Origin: a virus
Length of the DNA: 39,453 nucleotides
Direction: 5' to 3' (one strand)
IMG/VR virus record: IMGVR_UViG_3300014497_000016
Span: 1-39,453 of that record
Positions 1 through 5,904 of this stretch are shown one piece after another. Position 1 is the stretch's first letter. Each line of letters begins with the position of its first letter. A program made the position numbers and the translations under genes. The notes below the pieces were generated by a model. It was not told where the DNA came from. It ran no database searches and saw only the letters and a list, made by a program, of their open reading frames with translations.

Positions 1-43
1 GCCATCAGCCGAAGCCGTCGTACACAGTCACAGAGGTGCTGTC

Positions 44-244
44 GTGACGAACTGTCCCGACCCTCTGAACACCTTCCTTGCCTTCCTGAGCGAGATGCAG
101 CTTGACGCTGCCGCGCGGGAGGCCGCGTATGTGGCGTGGCTTGCTGAGGCTGGGCCACGGTTCGCGGCGGAAATGACCGAGGAGCTGATCCCCGCGGATC
201 TCCGCGCGGCCGGGATCCGGTTCGAGTGGACGGCCGCGCGATGA
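44..244 (+). CDS. small hypothetical protein, 66 aa
   Basis: Not recognised. It starts at GTG and encodes an acidic, mostly helical protein (alanine- and glutamate-rich from residue 10 to 50) without a membrane segment or Cys motif. Its stop overlaps the ATG of the next gene as ATGA (241-244), so the two are probably translationally coupled and belong to one accessory operon. Codon third positions are mainly G/C, which supports coding. No function can be assigned. Confidence 0.6.
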   Translation: MTNCPDPLNTFLAFLSEMQLDAAAREAAYVAWLAEAGPRFAAEMTEELIPADLRAAGIRFEWTAAR

Positions 245-1164
245 GAGAACTCACCTCGGATGAGCGCGCCCTCGCCGAAGCGATGTCCGACGTGTCCGAG
301 CTGGCGTACTGCGCTGGCTGGATGCAGGACACGGAGTACGAGGTGTGGCGTCTCCTCCACGAGGGCGGAAGCTGGGGGCAAGCAGACGCCGAGCATCTCG
401 CGCCGCTCCTCGCCGACGTGCGGGCCGCGTTCGACCGGGCTGGCTGCTGGATCGTGTGGGACGACGAGCACGAGGAACAGCCCATCACGCTCGGCACGTG
501 GCGCTCCAAGTACCGGGCGTGGGCTGCGCGGCACGGCAAGGAGGACGCATCCGTGACGGACGGGATGGTGGTGTGGCTGCGGGAGACCCTGGATGCGGCC
601 CAGCGGGACGCGGAAGCTGCAAGCGGGGGAACCGTGGTCGGTGGACCCGGCGCCTGGTTGCCTTCGCCTGCTGGCGACGAGTGGGAGGCATCCCGCAGCG
701 AACACGGTGACGAGGAACTCCTCGTTGCTCTCCGTCCCGGCTTGCCGCGACCGCCGGACGTGATGAGTGGCATGTGGGGCGCCGTGGTCTCAGCCGTGCC
801 TGACGGCGCGGACTCTGACGCGTGGTCGCCTATGCCGCAGTTCGTGCATGCGGCCCGGCATGACCCTGCCGCCGTGCTGCGCCGCATTGCCGCCGACCGG
901 AAGACCCTCGAAGAGCACAAGCCCACACCTGCCGACTTCGATGGGATCTGCAGGTGCCTCGTCTGCGGCTGCTACACCATCCGCCCCGGCCTGGGGCCGG
1001 TCGGCTACCAGAAGGTCTGGCCGTGCCCCACCATCCGCAACCTCGCCGAGGGCTGGGGCTGGACCGAGGAGACGAAGAAGCCCGACTGGCCGGAGTGCAT
1101 GTGCACCCCCTCAGGCGAGTGCGGCAGATGCTGGGAGAAACGGCAGCGAGAGGCAGCGCCGTGA
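241..1164 (+). CDS. hypothetical protein with DUF6221-like Cys C-terminus, 307 aa
   Basis: The ATG at 241 is chosen because it overlaps the previous stop. An upstream in-frame ATG at 226 would lie inside the previous gene. Residues 1-110 look helical and unlike anything I recognise. The C-terminal third carries a run with FVHAARHDPAAVLRRIAADR, then CRCLVCG, YPCP-like WPCPTIRNLAEGW, and a final cluster CMC-x6-CGRC. The HAARHDPAAVLR plus late Cys pattern resembles the DUF6221 family common in Streptomyces, whose role is unknown. A zinc-bound fold is likely. It ends in a GTGA overlap with the next gene at 1161. Confidence 0.75.
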   Translation: MRELTSDERALAEAMSDVSELAYCAGWMQDTEYEVWRLLHEGGSWGQADAEHLAPLLADVRAAFDRAGCWIVWDDEHEEQPITLGTWRSKYRAWAARHGKEDASVTDGMVVWLRETLDAAQRDAEAASGGTVVGGPGAWLPSPAGDEWEASRSEHGDEELLVALRPGLPRPPDVMSGMWGAVVSAVPDGADSDAWSPMPQFVHAARHDPAAVLRRIAADRKTLEEHKPTPADFDGICRCLVCGCYTIRPGLGPVGYQKVWPCPTIRNLAEGWGWTEETKKPDWPECMCTPSGECGRCWEKRQREAAP

Positions 1165-1570
1165 CCGATGCCCTGATGATGCGGCTTCTGGCCTCCGGAG
1201 CCCTCGCGCCCCCGAATCACCTCGACCCACCCCACCAGTGCTGCTGGATCGTTGACCAGAGTTACGAGCAGTGCGGCCTGTGGTGCGGCCACGACGGCGA
1301 CCACACCCCGGACCACATAGGCGACTACCTCACCGTCACGACGCCCGTCATTCACCCGCTCGACATGCTGCGCCTGAACTCCCTGATGCGCGCCAGGCAG
1401 TGGGATCGCCTCCGCTGCCCACTCTGTGGTGCGGGCCGAGAGTCCTTTACGCTCACGTTCGACTGCGAAGGCTTCATCGGCCGCTTCTCGACGACGGGGA
1501 CCATGGCGGCTACGAGCGCCTATGGCGGTTCGGTCCATGCGGCTGCGAGGGCCGCGAACTCTTGCGCTAG
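1161..1570 (+). CDS. zinc-motif hypothetical protein, apparently frameshifted near 1487
   Basis: The GTG at 1161 overlaps the previous stop. The first ~108 residues are protein-like, with CCW, QCGLWCGHDGDH and a zinc-knuckle CPLCG near residue 92. After about 1487 this frame loses sense (Ala/Ser/Arg-rich) yet stays open to 2468. The -1 frame continues sensibly with DDGDHGGYERLWRFGPCGC and stops at 1568-1570. The natural product is therefore probably about 136 aa, made from both frames. Likely causes are an indel mutation or sequence error. No classic slippery heptamer is visible. Role unknown. Confidence 0.5.
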
Positions 1571-1594
1571 CACCCGACTGCTAGCTGCGGGTGC
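1566..1594. promoter_or_regulatory. GCTAGC direct repeat with inverted repeat, putative operator
   Basis: GCTAGC occurs at 1566-1571 and 1580-1585, 14 bases apart. An inverted repeat GCACCCG / CGGGTGC (1570-1576 and 1588-1594, loop 11) overlaps it. It lies just before the small gene at 1636. Promoter or operator use is inferred; the stop of the preceding gene falls inside it. Confidence 0.4.
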
Positions 1595-1635
1595 ACAATG
1601 GGCCCACAACCCTCATGCACCACGGGAGGCCCAAC

Positions 1636-1794
1636 GTGCCCGAGATTCCGCAGGACCCTCTCACCGAACTTGCCGCAGGCGCCGTCCAGCTCCACGAACT
1701 CTTCCTCGCCCAAGTCGCGGCAGGATTCACGGAGCAGCAGGCCATGCAGATCGTCATAGCCGTCCTCACCGGAGGCATGGGAGGCAGGCAGTGA
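1636..1794 (+). CDS. small hypothetical helical protein, 52 aa
   Basis: The GTG at 1636 follows a good ribosome site (GGGAGG at 1624-1629). The product is almost one amphipathic helix pair (LTELAAGAVQLHELFLAQV, then a segment ending MQIVIAVLTGGMGG), like many short Streptomyces and phage proteins of unknown role. It overlaps the next gene by GTGA (1791-1794). An upstream in-frame ATG at 1597 lies inside the putative operator and lacks a ribosome site. Confidence 0.6.
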   Translation: MPEIPQDPLTELAAGAVQLHELFLAQVAAGFTEQQAMQIVIAVLTGGMGGRQ

Positions 1795-2468
1795 GCGACG
1801 AGCAGGAACCCGCCTACCGCTGCACCCACTGCCCCCGCCTCCTCCACGCCAAGGAACTCGGGCGGCCCGTCTGCTTCGTCTGCGAAGACCGAGCCACCGA
1901 ACAAGTCCGAGTGTTCCCCGACTTCTACCGCCGGCTTGAGGCCGCACTCCGCCCGGGCCGCGCGCCGGGCCCCACCGGCCGTGTTACGACGAGCCGCAGC
2001 GCGCCGCTTCCCGTCGCCCTCCAACCGCTCAGTCTCCGCGGCCCGGGCGGGATCGTTTCGATGCTGTTGGGGATCGAGCAGCGGTGGCGGATCGCTCTCG
2101 ACTGGGAGCAGTTGCCCGTTCGTGGCGGGTACGAGGCCAGTCTCGCCGGGACGGTTGAGGTGATCGTCAACAACATGCGGTGGGCGTGCGCCGAGTACCC
2201 CTACGTCGCCCCTGACTTGAAGCTGATCGGAGTCCTGCACCGGCAGGCCGAAGCGATCGTCAACGACGTCCCCGATCAGCGCGTCCCTATCGGCGTATGT
2301 CCGGTCGTCGACGACGAAACCGGCGCACCGTGCGGGGAACGGCTGAAGGTGTCGCCGTTCGCGCTGCTGATCCGCTGCAACGGGTGCGGGACGCGATGGG
2401 GCCGCGACGAATGGCTGCGACTCGGGGCTGAGTTGCGGGGGCTCCCGGAGCCAGTTGTGGCGGCATAG
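1791..2468 (+). CDS. zinc-ribbon hypothetical protein, 225 aa
   Basis: GTG start overlapping the previous stop. Two candidate metal sites are visible. The N-terminal one is YRCTHC-x13-CFVC (residues 9-30). The C-terminal one is CPVVDDETGAPCGERL followed by CNGCG (about residues 169-205). Between them is a helical domain containing GIEQRWRIALDWEQL and VNNMRWACAEYPYV. This architecture is common among small-molecule-free, DNA-associated hypotheticals of Streptomyces phages and plasmids, but no function is established to my knowledge. It is the last plus-strand gene before the repeat array, which begins within a few bases of its stop. Confidence 0.75.
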   Translation: MSDEQEPAYRCTHCPRLLHAKELGRPVCFVCEDRATEQVRVFPDFYRRLEAALRPGRAPGPTGRVTTSRSAPLPVALQPLSLRGPGGIVSMLLGIEQRWRIALDWEQLPVRGGYEASLAGTVEVIVNNMRWACAEYPYVAPDLKLIGVLHRQAEAIVNDVPDQRVPIGVCPVVDDETGAPCGERLKVSPFALLIRCNGCGTRWGRDEWLRLGAELRGLPEPVVAA

Positions 2469-2471
2469 GAA

Positions 2472-3006
2472 GCCCTACGCCGCCACTGTCGTGCCTGCCG
2501 TGGCAAGCCACGTCCCGCCCCGCCGAGCCGTGCCGAGACAAGCCGTGCCTGCCAGGCCGAGCCCTGCCACGCCTGGACGGGCCCAGTCATGCCGAGCCAA
2601 ACCGCGCCTGCCGAGCCCCGCCCAACCCTGCCGGACCATGCCATACCTGGACGGACCTAGCCTGCCGTACCTCGCCTGGCAATGCCTCGCCTAGCCACAC
2701 CATGCCTGCCCTACCGCGCCGCGCCTGACCGTGCCTGAACCCGCCCAGCCGCGCCTGCCATACCCTACCGAGCCCAACCCAACCCGACCATGCACCGCCT
2801 GGACCCGCCTGCCAGACCGAGACAAGACCCGCCGGACCTAGCCGAACCGCGCCTGCCACGCCGTGCCGACCTTGCCACGACAGATCGCGCCTAACCTTGC
2901 CTGCCGCGCGAAGCCGTGCCATGACGTTCCTGGACACACCGCGCCGAACCCAGCCTGCCGAACGATGCCCTGCCAAGCCCTGAACTGCCTTACCGGGCCT
3001 GCCACG
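2472..3006 (-). repeat. phased degenerate pentanucleotide array with GCCTGCC anchors
   Basis: On the plus strand, GCCTGCC occurs eleven times, starting at 2493, 2547, 2606, 2660, 2704, 2753, 2807, 2851, 2899, 2953 and 2997. Spacings are 54, 59, 54, 44, 49, 54, 44, 48, 54 and 44. Nine of these ten equal 4+5n. Each interval parses as GCCT followed by 8-11 pentamers. I count 92 pentamers, about 72 beginning GCC or ACC; nearly all others differ by one base, most often GAC. The 48-base interval has one further 4-base step (CCTT). Read on the strand of the adjoining operon the unit is NNGGY with anchor GGCAGGC. The last unit touches the stop codon of the minus-strand gene at 3007. Open frames here are by-products of the 15-base (5-codon) periodicity. 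Function unknown; assigned strand reflects probable co-transcription. Confidence 0.93.
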
Positions 3007-3429
3007 TCACGCGGCGTCGAGATCTCGCCGCACCATCTCGACGAATTCCGCGAACTCCTCGTACTTCCGTCGGAGCGTCTTCCACTCACGCTCCATGTTG
3101 GCGAGAGCCAGCTTGGTGCGGAAAGGGTCCTCGGCAACTTCCTCGACCGGGTCGAAGACGTGACCTTCACCAGCCTGGATGGCGACGAACTTCCGGACCA
3201 GCCTCGGAGGGCCATCGCCATCAGACCGATAGGCAACCTTCGCCTTCTGAATCAGAACGTGAGCCTGCTCACGGCGATACTTCTCGGCCGCGACAGAGTC
3301 GTCCCACTCGAACCGCGAATGCAGCGGATGCGTCGAGTCCCGGGCTGCGTCTACCACGGCTTCAGGCGTCAACACCCCGCCGTTCGCCGACCGAATCGAC
3401 AGAAGCAGATCCACCGTATTCACGGTCAT
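3007..3429 (-). CDS. small helical charged protein next to the array, 140 aa
   Basis: The ATG at 3429 overlaps the stop of the upstream gene as ATGA, so the two are a coupled operon. The protein is nearly all helical and strongly charged. Notable segments are GGVLTPEAVVDAARD (about 17-31), FEWDDSVAAEKYRREQA (40-56) and a C-terminal coiled-coil-like stretch with MEREWKTLRRKYEEF. The aromatic-acidic FEWDD and YRREQA blocks look like a conserved phage family that I recall only as hypothetical. There is no catalytic motif. The pentamer array begins at its stop codon, which suggests they share a transcript. It may be a partner or adaptor of the 211-aa protein. Function not known. Confidence 0.85.
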   Translation of the reverse strand: MTVNTVDLLLSIRSANGGVLTPEAVVDAARDSTHPLHSRFEWDDSVAAEKYRREQAHVLIQKAKVAYRSDGDGPPRLVRKFVAIQAGEGHVFDPVEEVAEDPFRTKLALANMEREWKTLRRKYEEFAEFVEMVRRDLDAA

Positions 3430-4061
3430 GCAGCCACCAACTCCCCGGAGTCCCTGATGATTTCTACCTCACGCGCCGGGTCCACCCGGTAGGTGCCGAA
3501 GTCGCCGTCCTTCTCCGGGCGCCACTCGCCGACCCCAACGCCCATCCCGCCCGCGTCGATGAGCGAGAGCACCGAGCCCTGTGTGAGCGCCGAGGTGACG
3601 TAGCGGATCTCCAGGGTCGTGCGCCACTCGGAGAACTGCGGCCGGTAGCGCAGGTCCGAGCCGTTCCGGCCGACCGTGACGACGTCCTCACGCATCAGAG
3701 GGTCGCCCTCGATGCGGGTCAGTGCGCGGCCGTCGTCGCCTTCCTCGCCGTGGATGAACAGGAACTGCTTCAGGGCCGTCATGGTGACGCCCTGATAGAA
3801 GCGGGCGCCGCCGACGGTTGCCGCCTTGAAGGCGAGGGCAGGAAAGCCGAAACCGCCGTCCTTCAGCCGGTAGAACGCGGCCTCGTATTCGGCGTTCGGG
3901 TCCTTGGCCTGCTTCGGTGACTTCCGGCCCTGCATGGCGTCCAGCATCTGCCGCTTCGCTTTTTCGCTGAAGCGGTGAACGATGAGGGGGCTCGTTCCGA
4001 CGATGGGAACGAGGAGCGTTTCGGTGCCTACTCGGGTGATTTCGATCGCGGCGTCGGACAT
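3426..4061 (-). CDS. array-associated protein with glycine-rich loop, 211 aa
   Basis: The ATG at 4061 is preceded by AAGGGG about 8 bases upstream. The longer frame to 4247 runs through the promoter and is rejected. Visible features are a beta-like start LVPIVGTSPLIVHRFSEKAK (about 18-37), a basic loop with KSPKQAKDP, then FPALAFKAATVGGARF (about 74-89), a beta-rich second half, and a late loop GMGVGVGEWRPEKDGDFG. The order of strand, helix, F-P-x4-FK-x2 turn and terminal glycine-rich strand is reminiscent of RAMP (Cas7-type) RNA-binding folds, but this is inference without a profile search. It is not a recombinase or nuclease by any motif I can see. First gene of the minus operon that runs into the repeat array. 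Confidence 0.85.
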   Translation of the reverse strand: MSDAAIEITRVGTETLLVPIVGTSPLIVHRFSEKAKRQMLDAMQGRKSPKQAKDPNAEYEAAFYRLKDGGFGFPALAFKAATVGGARFYQGVTMTALKQFLFIHGEEGDDGRALTRIEGDPLMREDVVTVGRNGSDLRYRPQFSEWRTTLEIRYVTSALTQGSVLSLIDAGGMGVGVGEWRPEKDGDFGTYRVDPAREVEIIRDSGELVAA

Positions 4062-4124
4062 GGGTAACCCCTTGCATTTGAACGGTGACTTGAAGTGCCG
4101 TTCCTCGCCACGAACCGTTCCGCA

Positions 4125-4155
4125 AGTATAAGAGATACAGCGTGTAAATCCGCAA
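4125..4155 (-). promoter_or_regulatory. putative minus-strand promoter of the array operon
   Basis: On the minus strand a strong -10 TATACT (4130-4125) lies 19 bases from TTGCGG (4155-4150). It points at the gene starting at 4061. Transcription would start near 4118. The leader then contains inverted repeat GAACGGT / ACCGTTC (4080-4086 and 4114-4120). The low-GC composition here contrasts with the neighbours. Confidence 0.5.
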
Positions 4156-4165
4156 GAAGCCCAGC

Positions 4166-4194
4166 TTGACAGAGATATGAGACCGAAGTAACTA
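4166..4194 (+). promoter_or_regulatory. putative plus-strand promoter TTGACA-17-TAACTA
   Basis: A consensus -35 TTGACA (4166-4171), a 17-base spacer and TAACTA (4189-4194) read toward the small HTH gene at 4272. With the opposite promoter it forms a divergent control region. Confidence 0.6.
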
Positions 4195-4220
4195 TCTGAT
4201 CCAATGGCGCAACGAGTCGC

Positions 4221-4247
4221 ATGGATCACCCCCACAAGGTGATCCAT
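4221..4247. promoter_or_regulatory. 10-bp perfect inverted repeat, operator or attenuator
   Basis: ATGGATCACC (4221-4230) and GGTGATCCAT (4238-4247) form a perfect 10-bp stem with a 7-base loop, followed on the plus strand by TTTT. It sits between the plus promoter and the gene at 4272. It could be a repressor operator or a terminator/attenuator in that gene's leader. Confidence 0.55.
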
Positions 4248-4271
4248 TTTCGCGTTTCAGGGGGTGCGCCC

Positions 4272-4490
4272 ATGGACCCCATCCTCGTCACCGCCGCCGA
4301 AGCCGCCCTCTGGACCGGACGCCCCGTCGGAACCATCTGGCGGTGGGCATCAGAAGGCCGCATCACCACCCACCGGGCACCCAACGCGCGCAAGAGAGAC
4401 GCCCGCTACGACCTTCGCGAACTCCCCGCAGCCACCGACGCCGGCCCCGGCCGCACGCCCCCGCTTCCCGAGGGCGTGCAGGCTGCGTAA
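4272..4490 (+). CDS. MerR/excisionase-like helix-turn-helix protein, 72 aa
   Basis: ATG at 4272 with AGGGGGTG just upstream. Residues 6-45 read as a winged-helix DNA-binding unit: VTAAEAALWTGRPVGTIWRW, then a basic wing RITTHRAPNARKRDARYDL. This is the pattern of small excisionase or MerR N-terminal domains (AAE-A-L---P-TIRRW---G). The C-terminal 25 residues are Pro/Gly-rich and disordered. It lies just behind a strong promoter and a perfect inverted repeat, so autoregulation, or control of the divergent array operon, is plausible. It could instead be a general phage regulator; excisionase activity is not shown. Confidence 0.75.
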   Translation: MDPILVTAAEAALWTGRPVGTIWRWASEGRITTHRAPNARKRDARYDLRELPAATDAGPGRTPPLPEGVQAA

Positions 4491-4522
4491 CGCAGACGGC
4501 ACCCACCAACACGGGGACTGTG

Positions 4523-4687
4523 ATGACGAGCTGGCAGCGGGTCAAGGCGTACGCGCGGCAGCGTGGGCAAGACCCGCGTGGCCAGGTCGTGCTTACCGCC
4601 CGTCAGGCTCGCCGGTACGTGAAGAAGTGGCACCGCGAGTTCCCGCACTTGAACGCCCAGGACTACATGGACGGGGGCGGCCGGTGA
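4523..4687 (+). CDS. small basic hypothetical protein, 54 aa
   Basis: ATG at 4523, with an in-frame GTG one codon earlier. Not in a family I know. The protein is basic and helical with VVLTARQARRYVKKWHREF in its middle, compatible with nucleic-acid binding. Its end overlaps the next GTG (GTGA, 4684-4687). Confidence 0.55.
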   Translation: MTSWQRVKAYARQRGQDPRGQVVLTARQARRYVKKWHREFPHLNAQDYMDGGGR

Positions 4688-4794
4688 CCTGCGCCGACCT
4701 GATCCGCTGGGTGCTGATGCGTCACTACGGCTGGTCGGCCGTGCAGGTTGCCGACATCCCGGATCGCCTGCTGCTCGCCGTCCTCGACGCGTAG
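4684..4794 (+). CDS. very small hypothetical protein, 36 aa
   Basis: GTG at 4684 overlapping the previous stop. The product is a single helical unit (CADLIRWVLMRHYGWSAVQV, then PDRLLLAVLDA). Supported by overlap, G/C third positions, and a following gene with a good ribosome site. Role unknown. Confidence 0.5.
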   Translation: MTCADLIRWVLMRHYGWSAVQVADIPDRLLLAVLDA

Positions 4795-4803
4795 GAGGCG
4801 GTC

Positions 4804-4953
4804 GTGCTCACCGTGTTCTGCTACGTCACCGCCCTCGTCCTGTTCGCTCTGGCCGCGACCATGCCGAACAACGTCCCGCGTGACCGGCTCGCCTACGCCG
4901 CCCTCGGCCTGTGGCTCCTCCCCACCGCCGTGCACGTCCTGCAAGCCCACTGA
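4804..4953 (+). CDS. small membrane protein, 49 aa
   Basis: GTG at 4804 after TAGGAGGCG, a near-ideal ribosome site. Two hydrophobic segments (about residues 2-19 and 29-45) flank a short PNNVPRDR loop, so it probably sits in the membrane as a hairpin. No family recognised. Confidence 0.55.
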   Translation: MLTVFCYVTALVLFALAATMPNNVPRDRLAYAALGLWLLPTAVHVLQAH

Positions 4954-4962
4954 GGAGGCCCG

Positions 4963-5145
4963 GTGCCCGTTCGCTGCCCTGCCACCGACACGCTCGACGT
5001 CGACGGCGTCCAGATTGAGCTCCGCTGCGTCCACTGGAGTACCGACCCCGACGGACGCCACCCGGACGCCGTCCACCTCGTGCACACACGGCCACTCGAC
5101 GACGACCACACCTGGCCCAACACCAACCCACTCCCGACGGAGTAG
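4963..5145 (+). CDS. small hypothetical protein, 60 aa
   Basis: GTG at 4963 with GAGGAGG directly upstream. An acidic and His-rich protein with two Cys (RCPATDT and LRCVHW), no clear fold and a Pro-rich tail. It may bind a metal, but the motif is too short to say. Part of the same small-gene run as its neighbours. Confidence 0.55.
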   Translation: MPVRCPATDTLDVDGVQIELRCVHWSTDPDGRHPDAVHLVHTRPLDDDHTWPNTNPLPTE

Positions 5146-5147
5146 CC

Positions 5148-5498
5148 GTGGGCACCAACTACTACGTTGAGATCTCCTCGTGCCCGAACGCGTGCGAGCA
5201 CTGCACCGCCGTGGAACGGCATCACCTCGGGAAGAGCAGCATCGGGTGGCGCTTCCTCTTCCGTGCCGAGTCCCACTGGCCTCAGGGTGCGGCCTTCACC
5301 AGTTGGCTCAGCCGGGCCGCCTCCGGCCGGATCGTGGACGAGAGCGGCGACGAGCACTCACTCGCCGACCTCATCCGGCTGATCGACCGGAACAGAAGCG
5401 GCGGTTCCCACAACGAATCCCACCCAGGCTGCGGTGCGCGCCCGTCGGAGATCTTCCACTGCTGCGGTCATCAGTTCACCGCACGCGATTTCTCGTAG
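5148..5498 (+). CDS. conserved phage protein beginning MGTNYY, 116 aa
   Basis: GTG at 5148 three bases after the previous stop. The N-terminus GTNYYVEISSCPNACEHC, then HHLGKSSIGWRFLFRA, matches a phage hypothetical family in which GTNYY is followed by a Cys pair and an HIGKSS-x-GW block. Later Cys and His (HPGCGA and FHCCGHQF) could complete a zinc site. Its biochemical role is unknown. It is the last small gene before the tail-fibre pair. Confidence 0.75.
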   Translation: MGTNYYVEISSCPNACEHCTAVERHHLGKSSIGWRFLFRAESHWPQGAAFTSWLSRAASGRIVDESGDEHSLADLIRLIDRNRSGGSHNESHPGCGARPSEIFHCCGHQFTARDFS

Positions 5499-5519
5499 AT
5501 CCAGGTGAGGCGGTGAGCG

Positions 5520-5891
5520 GTGGCCAGCCTCCCGAACCAGTGGAACACCACGGCCGCCGCCGGTAGCCAGTGGGCGCAGGCCTTCCAGCTCGTCAACGAC
5601 GACGGCACACCCGTGAACGTCACTGGCTGGACGTGGGAGTTCGTCATCCGGCCCACCGTGAACGACACGGCCAGCCCCGCCCTCGTCCAGGTGACGACCA
5701 CAGTGAGCGCCCAGGGCTACATCACCGTCGACACGGTCACGGCCACGGTGATGGTCGTCCTCAACCCAGCCGCCACCGCGCTACTCGGCAAGGGCGCCAG
5801 ACCGTACACGCTCTGGTCCAACCCCGGCACCACCCAAGCCGTCGCCTGGGTCGACGGCATCTTCAACACCCAACTCGTCGCCGCAGCCTGA
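5520..5891 (+). CDS. tail-tip or fibre-associated protein, 123 aa
   Basis: GTG at 5520 with GGTGAGG upstream. The protein is beta-rich: WTWEFVIRPTVND, QGYITVDTV, VVLNPAATALL and a final hydrophobic strand. This is a small beta-sandwich of the sort encoded beside tail fibres (baseplate upper-protein-like). It directly precedes the large spike gene and is probably an adaptor or connector for it. The structural role comes from context. Confidence 0.65.
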   Translation: MASLPNQWNTTAAAGSQWAQAFQLVNDDGTPVNVTGWTWEFVIRPTVNDTASPALVQVTTTVSAQGYITVDTVTATVMVVLNPAATALLGKGARPYTLWSNPGTTQAVAWVDGIFNTQLVAAA

Positions 5892-5904
5892 AAGGGGAGA
5901 CGCC

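Noticed and set aside
954-2468. Single 504-residue plus-strand protein
   Set aside because: It merges three units through a stretch of low-quality sequence. Ribosome sites and overlaps support separate genes at 1161, 1636 and 1791.
2587-2976. Protein-coding frame in the minus strand of the array (Trp/Gly/Ala/Arg-rich)
   Set aside because: A 5-base repeat makes a 5-codon repeat in every frame. The residues are those forced by GG-rich pentamers and there is no ribosome site.
2472-3006. CRISPR array
   Set aside because: Anchors are only 7 bases, the intervening sequence is itself periodic, spacing varies from 44 to 59, and no cas genes or 25+ base repeats are present.
4221-4490. Longer start (ATG at 4221) for the small HTH gene
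   Set aside because: It would translate through the perfect inverted repeat and lacks a ribosome site; the ATG at 4272 has one.
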